13,916 nt of DNA. Origin: CAXYVC01 sp964292295 (GTDB taxonomy: Bacteria > Acidobacteriota > Holophagae > Holophagales > Holophagaceae). The position numbers and the translations under genes are program-made. This document shows, in pieces, positions 6,473 to 13,453 of the stretch. The notes beneath the pieces are model-generated. The model was not told the DNA's origin, made no database searches, and worked only from the letters and a program-made list of their open reading frames with translations. Every line of letters starts with the position of its first letter. The first letter of the stretch is position 1. The DNA lies in NCBI GenBank assembly GCA_964292295.1, contig CAXYVC010000069.1, forward strand, positions 1-13,916. The letters are read 5' to 3'.

Positions 6473-7528
6473 TCAGCCCCGCCAGGCCTCCAGCACCTTG
6501 AAGCGGTCGCCCATCCGCTCCGGCAGGGTGAGCTCCAGCAGGTTGCGGGTGCGGGCGCGGCGTTCCTCTTCCGGGAGGGAAGCCCAGGCCGCCTCCCACG
6601 CCGCCAGGGGCGCGTGGGTGCGGATCCAGCGGCCCAGGCCCTGGAGCCGGTCCGCGCGGAGGCCGGCCGCCTCCAGCAGTCCCGCGAGGCGCGTGAAGTC
6701 CACGTCCGCGGTGAGGTCGCAGGCACCGGGCTCCTCCCACCAGCGTCCGTCCACCGCGTGCCCCCGGTAGCGCCGCAGGTCAGCCCCCTTGGCGAGCAGG
6801 CGGGCGGCAGGTTCGCCGTAGTCCACCGCCAGGAAGAGCCCTTCTTCCATGGGCGCGGCAAGGTCCGCCACAAGGCGGGGCAGGCCCGCCGCCCAGGGCG
6901 CGCCGTCCCCGGGCTCCAGCCCCTCCCCGCCCTGGGCCTCGAACCAGGCCCCGGCCTCGCCGGGATCCGCCGCCTCCCAGAAGGGCCCCGTGGCCCCCAG
7001 CATCTCCCGCTCCCAGCCCTCCCCCGTCCAGCGCCAGGGCTGGGCGGGCAGCGCGTCGAAGAGCTCGTTGCTCACCACCGCGCCCCGGAAGGGTTCCAGG
7101 GGTTCCCCCTCGGCCGCCAGGCGCGCGCGCCCCTCCGCCAGCCAGGGGCCCAGGGCCTCCCGCGCCGCCGCGCGGGCCGCGGGGTTGTCGTCCCGGTGGA
7201 CGTAGCGCAGCGCCAAGGCGAAGGCGCCCTCCGCCGCCGCCAGCAGGTCGCGCCCCAGCCAGCCCCGCCCCGCGCCGGGCTCCAGCACCGTGAAGACCGC
7301 GGGCCGGCCCAGGCGCTCCCAGGCAGCCTCGAGGCGCCGCGCGAGCGCCTGCCCCAGCAGCGGCCCCACGTCCAGGGCCGTGTAGTAGTCCTTGCCCTCG
7401 AAGCCCCAGGGCCCCGCCGCGCGCCGGTAGTAGCCGTGCTCCGGGTGGTACAGCGCCAGTGCCATCACCTCCGCGGCGGGAAGGGGCCCTTGCATGAGGC
7501 GGGACGCGAGCAGGGCCTCGAGGCTCAT
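6473..7528 (-). CDS. SAM-dependent methyltransferase, MidA/NDUFAF7 family
   Basis: The 351 residues match the COG1565 (DUF185) family, whose mitochondrial member NDUFAF7 methylates an arginine of a complex I subunit. Bacterial targets are mostly unknown. Family marks in order are MALALYHPEHGYY (22-34), GKDYYTALDVGPLLGQAL (45-62), the SAM-binding VLEPGAGRGWLGRDLL (81-96), SNELFDALP (153-161), AVDYGEP (234-240), RRYRGHAVD (252-260) and PGACDLTADVDFTRL (267-281). ATG 7528 is chosen over longer frames because it starts just before the conserved N-terminal helix and overlaps the exporter stop by 4 bp (ATGA, 7525-7528). It is the last gene of the sigma-factor operon. No complex I genes lie nearby, so the substrate is open. 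Confidence 0.9.
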   Translation of the reverse strand: MSLEALLASRLMQGPLPAAEVMALALYHPEHGYYRRAAGPWGFEGKDYYTALDVGPLLGQALARRLEAAWERLGRPAVFTVLEPGAGRGWLGRDLLAAAEGAFALALRYVHRDDNPAARAAAREALGPWLAEGRARLAAEGEPLEPFRGAVVSNELFDALPAQPWRWTGEGWEREMLGATGPFWEAADPGEAGAWFEAQGGEGLEPGDGAPWAAGLPRLVADLAAPMEEGLFLAVDYGEPAARLLAKGADLRRYRGHAVDGRWWEEPGACDLTADVDFTRLAGLLEAAGLRADRLQGLGRWIRTHAPLAAWEAAWASLPEEERRARTRNLLELTLPERMGDRFKVLEAWRG

Positions 7529-10020
7529 GGCCGCTCCTTCCGCAGGGGCCAGCGCGCCACCATCCAGGGCAGGAGCCACTGGGTGGCGAGGAGGGCCAGC
7601 GCGGTGCCGCCCAGGGCCGCCAGCCCGAGGCCCCGCAGGGGGCGGTAGGCGCTGAAGACGAGGCCGCCGAAGCCGGCGAGGGTGGTCCCCGCGCACACCG
7701 CGTTCACCCGGGCCACCTTCGCCGCGGCGCCGGGCTCCAGGCGGGCGCGGTGCAACAGGTTCATGCTCACGTCCACGCCCACCCCCAGGGCGATGGGGAT
7801 GGCCCCGAGGCTCAGGAAGGTGAGGGGCTCCCCGCTCCACCCGAGGCTGCCCAGCACCCCTGCCTGGCTGGCCAGGAGGGGCACCAGGGCGAGAAGACCG
7901 AAGCGCAGGCGGCGCCCGAAGCAGGCCACCACCAGACCCACCGCCAGGACGGAGAGCCCCACGACCTCCAGAAGGGAGCGGCGCGCGACCTCCTTCACCG
8001 CCCGGAAGAGGGGGCGCGTGCCCACCAGGCGCCCTCCCGCGGCCTGCACCTCGGCTTCCACCCGGTCCTGGGCGGCCTCGGGCAGGCGCAGGGGCACCGT
8101 GAACACGCGCCCGCCTCCCGGCGCCGCCCCCAGCAGGGCCTCCAGGCTGCGGGGCAGCGCGCCGGGTTCCGCCGCGCAGGCGCGCAGGGCCTGGAGGGGG
8201 CGTTCCAGGGCCACGGGGTCCAGCCCCTCGGCGGCGGCGAGATCGAGCACACGGCGCACCCAGGTCTCGGAGCCGAGGGTGCCGCGCAGGGCCAGGCTGC
8301 TCTCGGCCCAGAGGGGGAGGGGCAGCCCCTCCCGGCGCAGGGCCGCCGCGCAGCGGTTCCAGGCCTGGGGCAGCCGGGCGGGATCGTCCAGGGGCAGCTG
8401 GAGGGCCAGGGGCTGGAGGCCGGCCCCCAGACGCTCCCCGAGACGCGCCTGGAGGAGCAGCGCCGGGTTCCCGGCCTGGCGGAAGCGCCGCAGGTCCTCC
8501 TCCCAGCGCAGGCGCACCGCACCAACGAGAGCCACCAGCACCAGGGCCAGGGCCGCCCAGGGCTTCCAGCGCGGGGCGCGGGGCGCGGACGCCGCCGGCG
8601 CACGAGGTGCAAAGGGGCCTCTGCCCCGGTCGAAGGCCAGAAGCAGGGCCGGAAGCAGCAGGAAGGCGGAGGCCATGCAGGCCAGCAGGCCCACCCCGGC
8701 GGTGAAGCCCAGGTCCCGGAACCCTGGGAAGGGCGCCCAGGCGCAGGCCAGGAAGGCCAGCGCCGTGGCCATGGCGCCCGCCACCACGCCCGGCCCCGTG
8801 CCCAACAGGGCTGCGCGCAGGGCCAGGGCCTTGCTGCGCCCCGACTGGCGCTCGTCCCGGTAGCGGCTGAAGAGCAGGATGCCCACGCCGTCGCCCACGC
8901 CCAGCAGCCCCGCGCCGAAGGCGGCAGCCATGAGGTTCAGGCGCCCCAGGGACCAGCCCACCAGCCCCAGGGCCCAGAGCATGCCCAGGAGCAGCGGAAG
9001 CACCACGAAACCGTAGCCCGCGAGGGTCCGGAAGCCCACCCAGTAGACCAGGCCGATGAGCACGAAGCTGAAGGCGAGGCTCAGCACCACCTCGCGGCCC
9101 AGGCGCTGGCTCTCCCAGTAGGCGATGGCGTGGGCGCCCGTGGCCTGGAGGGCGAAGGCGCGGCCCTCCCGGGGGGCCAGCGCGGCCAGCACGCGTCCCC
9201 GGGAGGCCCGGGCGGGCAGCGGCCCACCGGCCCCCTCGCCCAGCCAGGCCAGGAGCCGGGCCGTGGCGGCGCCATCCCCGCTGGGGAAGTCCACCACGAG
9301 GGGCAGCAGCACGAAGCGGCTGTCCCGGGTCTCCAGGTAGCCGCTCCGGAAGCGCAGCGGGAATGCCTTCGCGCCGGCGGTGGCCCGGGCCACGCCGGGG
9401 TCCCCTTCGGGCAGCAGGTCCCGGGGCCGAAGGGGATCCATCTGGGCGCTCCGCGCCCGCACGGGGTCCGGGCTCGCGGGGTCCCGGGCCGTCTCACCCA
9501 GGCGACGGCGCAGCTCGGCGGGATCCCGCAGGGGCGCGAGGCGCTCCCCCAGCAGGGCGGGCGCCAGGGCGTAGAACTGCTCGGTGACGAGGCGGCCCAC
9601 GGCGGCGTCCCCCTCCACGAGGCTCCCCGCTGCCAGCAGGGGCGGCCACAGGGCCGCGCCCTTGGGGCCGGGCAGGGGCACCGGCGAGGCCAGACGTCCC
9701 TCCGCGCCCAGGCCGTTCAGGGGCACGCCATCGCCCTCCAGGAGGCGGCCCACCAGCGCTTCAGCCCAGGCGCGGCGCGCCTCCAGGTCGCCGGACGTTC
9801 CCTCCGCGGCCAGCCACAGCAGCTCCTGGCGGCCCACGCCGGCCTCCAGGCTCGCCTTCACCACCGGGTGTTCCGTGGGCAGCAGGCTCATGAGGTCCAG
9901 GCGCCGCTCCACCCGCCGCACGCCGAGCCCCAGCAGGAGCGTCGCAACCGCCAGGGCCACCCAGAGGCCCTTCGGCCGGCGCAGCTGCAGGAGCAGGAGG
10001 GCCCGGAGAAGGCGCTTCAT
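7525..10020 (-). CDS. RND/MMPL-superfamily exporter
   Basis: This 831-residue inner-membrane protein shows the two-fold RND plan. There is one membrane helix near 18-36, a large periplasmic loop to about 309, and five helices within 310-462. A second half repeats this with a helix at 487-503, a loop to about 680, and five helices within 682-820. Acidic residues lie in the equivalent helices: D377 in GVGDGVGILL and D750 in GVGVDVSMNLL. This is where MMPL/RND pumps carry the proton-relay aspartate. The likely cargo is a lipid or other hydrophobic molecule, as for MmpL and HpnN, but nothing here identifies it. It starts 1 bp after the DnaC-like gene and overlaps the methyltransferase gene. No membrane-fusion or TolC partner is adjacent. 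Confidence 0.9.
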   Translation of the reverse strand: MKRLLRALLLLQLRRPKGLWVALAVATLLLGLGVRRVERRLDLMSLLPTEHPVVKASLEAGVGRQELLWLAAEGTSGDLEARRAWAEALVGRLLEGDGVPLNGLGAEGRLASPVPLPGPKGAALWPPLLAAGSLVEGDAAVGRLVTEQFYALAPALLGERLAPLRDPAELRRRLGETARDPASPDPVRARSAQMDPLRPRDLLPEGDPGVARATAGAKAFPLRFRSGYLETRDSRFVLLPLVVDFPSGDGAATARLLAWLGEGAGGPLPARASRGRVLAALAPREGRAFALQATGAHAIAYWESQRLGREVVLSLAFSFVLIGLVYWVGFRTLAGYGFVVLPLLLGMLWALGLVGWSLGRLNLMAAAFGAGLLGVGDGVGILLFSRYRDERQSGRSKALALRAALLGTGPGVVAGAMATALAFLACAWAPFPGFRDLGFTAGVGLLACMASAFLLLPALLLAFDRGRGPFAPRAPAASAPRAPRWKPWAALALVLVALVGAVRLRWEEDLRRFRQAGNPALLLQARLGERLGAGLQPLALQLPLDDPARLPQAWNRCAAALRREGLPLPLWAESSLALRGTLGSETWVRRVLDLAAAEGLDPVALERPLQALRACAAEPGALPRSLEALLGAAPGGGRVFTVPLRLPEAAQDRVEAEVQAAGGRLVGTRPLFRAVKEVARRSLLEVVGLSVLAVGLVVACFGRRLRFGLLALVPLLASQAGVLGSLGWSGEPLTFLSLGAIPIALGVGVDVSMNLLHRARLEPGAAAKVARVNAVCAGTTLAGFGGLVFSAYRPLRGLGLAALGGTALALLATQWLLPWMVARWPLRKERP

Positions 10021-10021
10021 C

Positions 10022-10960
10022 TCAGCCCTGGGTGCTCTCGAGCAGGCGCTCCAGCGCGGGGCGCAGGTTCACGCCCGAGGCCCGCGCCAGGCGGCGCACC
10101 ATGCTCGGGTCGTCCAGGAAGAGGCGGAAGACGGGGTTGCGCTCCTGGCCCTTCACCAGCTCCTCGAGGGGGGTGCCGGCCAGGCGCTCCGGGTTCACGA
10201 AGGCGCGGCCCGTGAGAAGTGTGGGAAGTTTCTCGTCGTAGCGGCGGTCCAGGAGGCTGCCCAGGGAGCGCAGCACGCGGCTGTCCGACACGGCCAGGTC
10301 CAGGTCGTCCAGGACCAGACAGGGAATGTCCATCAGGGGCTCCACGATGTCCCGCTCGCTCTCGAAGCCCTTGTTCCGGTAGCTGATCACGTCGTGGTAC
10401 ACGTCCTGGATGCGGTGGCTCAGGGTGCGCACGGACACGAAGCGGCCCGTGCGCCCGGAGGCCTCGCACCAGGCCCGGAGCGCCGCGGCGGCCAGGCTGC
10501 TGCGGCCGCTGCTGGCGGGGCCGCTGATCCACCAGTGGTCCACGCCCTCGCGCCCCCCCTTGGCCCAGGCCTGGAGCTGGCTGAGGCCCTCCGGCTCCTG
10601 GGCGGGACGCAGGGTCTTCCACGCGGGCTCGGCGGGCGTGCCCTGGGCACCGCACTTGTGCAGCAGGTATTCCAGCTTGCCCGCCAGACCGTCGGGCAGG
10701 GCATCCCGGGCCATGGCGCTCCCCACCAGGGCCATGGCCTCGCCCATGCGCTGGGCCAGGCGCTCCTCCGGGTGCTGCACCTTCCACCACTTCCAGAAGG
10801 CCTCGAGGGTCACGTCCCGGTATCGGGCAGGGAGCTCCAGCCCCGCGGCGTCCGCACCGGGGCTCTTCAGGCACTCGCAGGGCACCACCGGGCGCTCCGG
10901 ATCCGGATCCACCACGTAGCCGCTGCCGCCGCAGCGGGGACAGCCCGGGCGCCCCCTCAC
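10022..10960 (-). CDS. DnaC-like AAA+ ATPase with N-terminal Cys4 motif
   Basis: GTG 10960 is taken as the start because it overlaps the sigma-factor stop by 4 bp (GTGA, 10957-10960) and opens straight onto the cysteine motif. The much longer frame upstream runs antiphase through the sigma gene. The protein has 312 residues. CPRCGGSGY (7-15) and CEC (28-30) form a likely zinc site like that at the head of many DnaC/IstB-type helicase-loader proteins. The AAA+ core follows: Walker A GPASSGRSS (147-155), where the usual Lys is Arg153, and Walker B CLVLDDL (214-220). The segment DRRYDEKLPTLLTGRAF (238-254) parallels the RY...PTI.TSN stretch of DnaC. Loader function is inference. The altered P-loop suggests weak or lost ATP hydrolysis, or a regulatory role. 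Confidence 0.8.
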   Translation of the reverse strand: MRGRPGCPRCGGSGYVVDPDPERPVVPCECLKSPGADAAGLELPARYRDVTLEAFWKWWKVQHPEERLAQRMGEAMALVGSAMARDALPDGLAGKLEYLLHKCGAQGTPAEPAWKTLRPAQEPEGLSQLQAWAKGGREGVDHWWISGPASSGRSSLAAAALRAWCEASGRTGRFVSVRTLSHRIQDVYHDVISYRNKGFESERDIVEPLMDIPCLVLDDLDLAVSDSRVLRSLGSLLDRRYDEKLPTLLTGRAFVNPERLAGTPLEELVKGQERNPVFRLFLDDPSMVRRLARASGVNLRPALERLLESTQG

Positions 10961-11823
10961 CGCACCGCCCCGCCCAGGAAGGAGCCCAGCAGGACCCGCC
11001 GGCGCTCCCGGATCTTCTGGAAGGCGCGCTCCTCGATCTGCCGCACCCGCTCCCGGCTGATGGGCGGGTCGAAGCTCTTGCCGATGCACTCCAGCGTCAT
11101 CGCCTCGGCCCCGTTCAGGCCGAAGTGCAGCGTGATGATGCGGCGCTCCTTCTCGGACAGCATGTCCAGGCTGAGGCGCACCTGGTCCAGGAAGCTCGCC
11201 TGGTCCATGGTCTCCAGGGCGCTGGGCTCGATGTCCTGCTCCAGGCTGTCCCCCAGGGTGAGTTCGGAATCCCCCACGCCCTGCTCGGTGCTCACGGTGT
11301 TGGTGGTCTGCTGCAGGAGCTGGAGGCGCTCCACCTCCTCCTCCGTGAACTGGGGGGCCGCCGCCACGATCTCCGCCGCGTTGGGCATGCGGCCCAGGTC
11401 CTGCGCCAGGCGGTGCATCACGCGGTTCATCTGCACGAGGCGCCCGGCCACCTTCTGGGGCAGGCGGATCTTGCTGCCGTGCTCGGCCAGGGCGTGGAAG
11501 ATGGCCTGGCGCACCCACCACGAGGCATAGGTGAGGAACTTGTTCTCCCGCTCCGGATCGAAGCGCTTGGCCGCCTCGATGAGGCCGAGGTTGCCCTCGC
11601 TGATGAGGTCGAGCAGGTCGAGCCCCATGCCCTGGAACTTGCGCGCCTCCTTCACCACGAAGCGCAGGTTGCCCTCCACGAGCATCCGCAGCCCCTCGGG
11701 ATTGCGGTCCCGCTGCCACAGGCGGCCGTACACGCGCTCCTCCTCCGCCGTCAGGAGCGGGAGGTCACGGATGGAGTCGAAGTACTTGTCGAGGCTCCGC
11801 TCTTCAAGATGCCGCTGCGGCAC
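10957..11823 (-). CDS. Sigma-70-family RNA polymerase sigma factor (RpoD/RpoS-like)
   Basis: The 288-residue factor directs RNA polymerase to a promoter set. Region 1.2 is SLDKYFDSIRDLPLLTAEEE (10-29). Region 2 has NLRFVVKEARKFQGMGLDLL (52-71), ISEGNLGLIEAAKRFDP (74-90) and FLTYASWWVRQAI (96-108). Region 3 spans about 122-200. Region 4 has LSEKERRIITLHFGL (222-236) and the helix-turn-helix TLECIGKSFDPPISRERVRQ (243-262). It lacks region 1.1 and is shorter than a primary sigma, so a group 2 or 3 factor is likely. The RpoH box (QRKLFFNLR type) is absent, so calling it a heat-shock sigma would rest on its place behind hspR. GTG 11823 has AGG six bases upstream. It overlaps the DnaC-like gene by 4 bp. 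Confidence 0.93.
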   Translation of the reverse strand: MPQRHLEERSLDKYFDSIRDLPLLTAEEERVYGRLWQRDRNPEGLRMLVEGNLRFVVKEARKFQGMGLDLLDLISEGNLGLIEAAKRFDPERENKFLTYASWWVRQAIFHALAEHGSKIRLPQKVAGRLVQMNRVMHRLAQDLGRMPNAAEIVAAAPQFTEEEVERLQLLQQTTNTVSTEQGVGDSELTLGDSLEQDIEPSALETMDQASFLDQVRLSLDMLSEKERRIITLHFGLNGAEAMTLECIGKSFDPPISRERVRQIEERAFQKIRERRRVLLGSFLGGAVR

Positions 11824-11845
11824 GTGTCACCTGATGGAAGGGAAC

Positions 11846-11872
11846 AGCATAGCAAGCCGGCAGCGGCGTCAA
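11846..11872 (-). promoter_or_regulatory. Candidate sigma-70 promoter for the sigma-factor operon
   Basis: On the minus strand TTGACG (11872-11867) and TATGCT (11851-11846) are separated by 15 bases, and a TG one base before the -10 gives an extended -10 (TGCTATGCT). The -35 overlaps the hspR stop codon. The start would fall about 15-20 bases before the GTG. The spacer is short, so this is plausible rather than certain. Confidence 0.45.
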
Positions 11873-12267
11873 CGCTTCCGGAGACCCTGGGGGGGCAGCT
11901 TGACCAGGCCGGTGGGGTTTGCCCCATCAGGGAAGGCCGGCACTTCCGGCTCCAGGCCCGCGGCGCGCATGCGCGCCTCGTAGGCGTCCAGGAGGCGGCG
12001 GCTCTCCCGCTGCATCTGCTCCAGGCGGTCCCGAAGGCCCAGCACCACCTCGACCCCCGCCAGGTTCACGCCCAGGTCCCGGGTGAGGCTCAGGATGAAC
12101 TCCAGCCGCTCCAGGTCCTCGTTGCTGTAGAGGCGGGTCTTCCCCTCGGTGCGGGAGGGGCACAACAGGCCCTCCCGCTCGTAGAGGCGGAGGGTCTGGG
12201 GATGGATCTCGTAGCGGGTGGCCACCACACCGATCATGTAGGCCCCGCGCTTGGGATCACGCCGCAT
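11869..12267 (-). CDS. hspR: MerR-family heat-shock repressor HspR
   Basis: HspR represses dnaK-type operons by binding HAIR inverted repeats, and in actinobacteria it uses DnaK as co-repressor. The 132-residue protein opens with YMIGVVATRYEIHPQTLRLY (10-29), the MerR helix-turn-helix with the HPQTLR string typical of HspR. It continues with EREGLLCPSRTEGKTRLYS (30-48) and GVNLAGVEVVLGLRD (66-80). A coiled stretch (81-104) would dimerise it. No metal-binding cysteine cluster is present; the only Cys is at 36. ATG 12267 has a strong GGAGG six bases upstream, inside the end of dnaJ, and the genes are 3 bp apart. I found no HAIR-type repeat in the window; the dnaK promoter lies outside it. Confidence 0.93.
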   Translation of the reverse strand: MRRDPKRGAYMIGVVATRYEIHPQTLRLYEREGLLCPSRTEGKTRLYSNEDLERLEFILSLTRDLGVNLAGVEVVLGLRDRLEQMQRESRRLLDAYEARMRAAGLEPEVPAFPDGANPTGLVKLPPQGLRKR

Positions 12268-12270
12268 GAC

Positions 12271-13353
12271 TCACCTCCAGGCCTGCTCGCGGATGCCGTG
12301 GTCGTTCAGCTCCCCCAGCTCCCGCAGCAGCTCCTTGCTGCGCTCGTCCTGGATCTGGGGCGTCACCACCTGGACCTCCGCGAAGAGGTCCCCCCGCTGG
12401 TCCTTCGACCTGGGCAGGGGCATGCCCTGGCCCTTGATGCGCAGCTTGCTGCCCCCCTGGGTGCCGGGAGGGATGCGGATGGTCGTGCTGCCATCGGGCG
12501 TGGGCACCTCCACCTTGGTACCCAGGGCCGCCTCCGTGAAGCTCACGGGCAGCTTGAGATAGAGGTTCGCCCCCCGCCGCTCGAAGCGGCGGTCGGGCTC
12601 CACCTGGATCTGCAGGAAGAGGTCCCCGGGGCCACCGCCGCGGCGCCCCGCCTCGCCCTTGCCCGCCACGCGCAGGCGGGTGCCGTCCTCCACCCCCGGC
12701 GGGATGTTCACGGTGACGGCCTCCCGCCTGGGGTTGCGGCCCCGCCCCTCGCACTCCGGGCAGGCGGGCGCCCGGCGCCCCGTGCCGCCGCAGGCCTCGC
12801 AGGGGATGCGGCTCTTGAAGATGCCGAAGCCCTGCTCCTGGAAGCCGCGCCCCTGGCAGGCCGGACAGGAGCTGCGCTGGGCGCCCACGGCCTCGCCGCT
12901 GCCCGCGCAGGCCCGGCAGGTCTCGGTGCGCTGGAGGTTCAGACTCAGCCGGGTGCCCTGGAAGGCGTCCTTGAAGCTGATCCGCACCAGGTGCTGGGTG
13001 TCCTCGCCGGGCACGGGCCCGCGCCGCGCCGGGGCACCCCCGCCGCGGAAGCCCTGGAAGAAATCCCCGAAGCCGCCGAAGCCTTCGAAGGCGGAACCGA
13101 AGTCGAAGCCGCCCCCTCCTTGAGCCCCCGGCCCCGCGGGATCCCCGTAGGTGTCGTAGTTGCGGCGTTTCTCGGGATCCGAGAGCACCTCGTTGGCCTC
13201 CGAGAGCTCCTTGAAGCGTGCCTCCGCGTCCCGGTTGCCGGGATTCAGGTCCGGGTGGTACTTCCGGGCCAGCTTCCGGTACGCCTTCTTGATCTCCTCC
13301 TCCGAGGCGCCCCGCGGGACGCCCAGGGTCTTGTAGTAGTCGGGAGAGGCCAT
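12271..13353 (-). CDS. dnaJ: Chaperone DnaJ (type I Hsp40)
   Basis: DnaJ passes unfolded clients to DnaK and stimulates its ATPase. With ATG 13353 the protein has 360 residues. The J domain holds the key YHPDLNP (HPD 33-35). A Gly/Phe linker (80-106) follows, then four CxxCxGxG-type repeats at C146, C163, C185 and C198 that bind two zincs, and the substrate-binding C-terminal domains (about 208-330). A GTG at 13359 would add two residues (MA). I prefer the ATG because MASPDYYKTLGV is the family's usual start; no clear ribosome-binding site decides it. dnaK ends 100 bp upstream with a hairpin between, and hspR follows 3 bp downstream. grpE is not between dnaK and dnaJ. Confidence 0.97.
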   Translation of the reverse strand: MASPDYYKTLGVPRGASEEEIKKAYRKLARKYHPDLNPGNRDAEARFKELSEANEVLSDPEKRRNYDTYGDPAGPGAQGGGGFDFGSAFEGFGGFGDFFQGFRGGGAPARRGPVPGEDTQHLVRISFKDAFQGTRLSLNLQRTETCRACAGSGEAVGAQRSSCPACQGRGFQEQGFGIFKSRIPCEACGGTGRRAPACPECEGRGRNPRREAVTVNIPPGVEDGTRLRVAGKGEAGRRGGGPGDLFLQIQVEPDRRFERRGANLYLKLPVSFTEAALGTKVEVPTPDGSTTIRIPPGTQGGSKLRIKGQGMPLPRSKDQRGDLFAEVQVVTPQIQDERSKELLRELGELNDHGIREQAWR

Positions 13354-13403
13354 GGCCACACGCTAGCACATTTCTGCGCGCATTCGACTAAGGTTTTGAA
13401 CGC

Positions 13404-13445
13404 CCAGGAAAAGGGGCGGGCCCGGGAGCCCGGCCCTTTTCCTGG
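13404..13445 (-). terminator. Strong hairpin between dnaK and dnaJ
   Basis: CCAGGAAAAGGG (13404-13415) pairs with CCCTTTTCCTGG (13434-13445). After one G-G mismatch, five further GC pairs close a 6-base loop at 13422-13427. The T-run is inside the stem, so on either strand it is not a textbook terminator tail, but the structure is very stable. It begins 9 bases after the dnaK stop and probably ends or reduces dnaK transcription, making dnaJ-hspR partly independent. No convincing promoter or full CIRCE or HAIR repeat was found in the 50 bases before dnaJ. Confidence 0.65.
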
Positions 13446-13453
13446 AAGACGCT

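Noticed and set aside
6455..6490. Terminator after the MidA-like gene (TTTTT on the minus strand at 6468-6464)
   Set aside because: The T-run is there, but the only stem before it is about four pairs long, too weak to call.
7750..10215. Long plus-strand frame (821 codons) opposite the RND exporter
   Set aside because: The translation is Gln/Gly/His-rich with no domain; the minus strand encodes a clear 12-helix RND protein.
10961..11719. N-terminal extension of the DnaC-like gene
   Set aside because: The upstream frame runs antiphase through the sigma gene and gives Gly/Ala/Arg-rich sequence; the GTG at 10960 opens directly onto the Cys motif.
13354..13375. Possible CIRCE or HAIR operator before dnaJ (GTGCTA string)
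   Set aside because: Only a six-base half-site match to the CIRCE arm; no inverted partner and no CTTGAGT/ACTCAAG pair is present.
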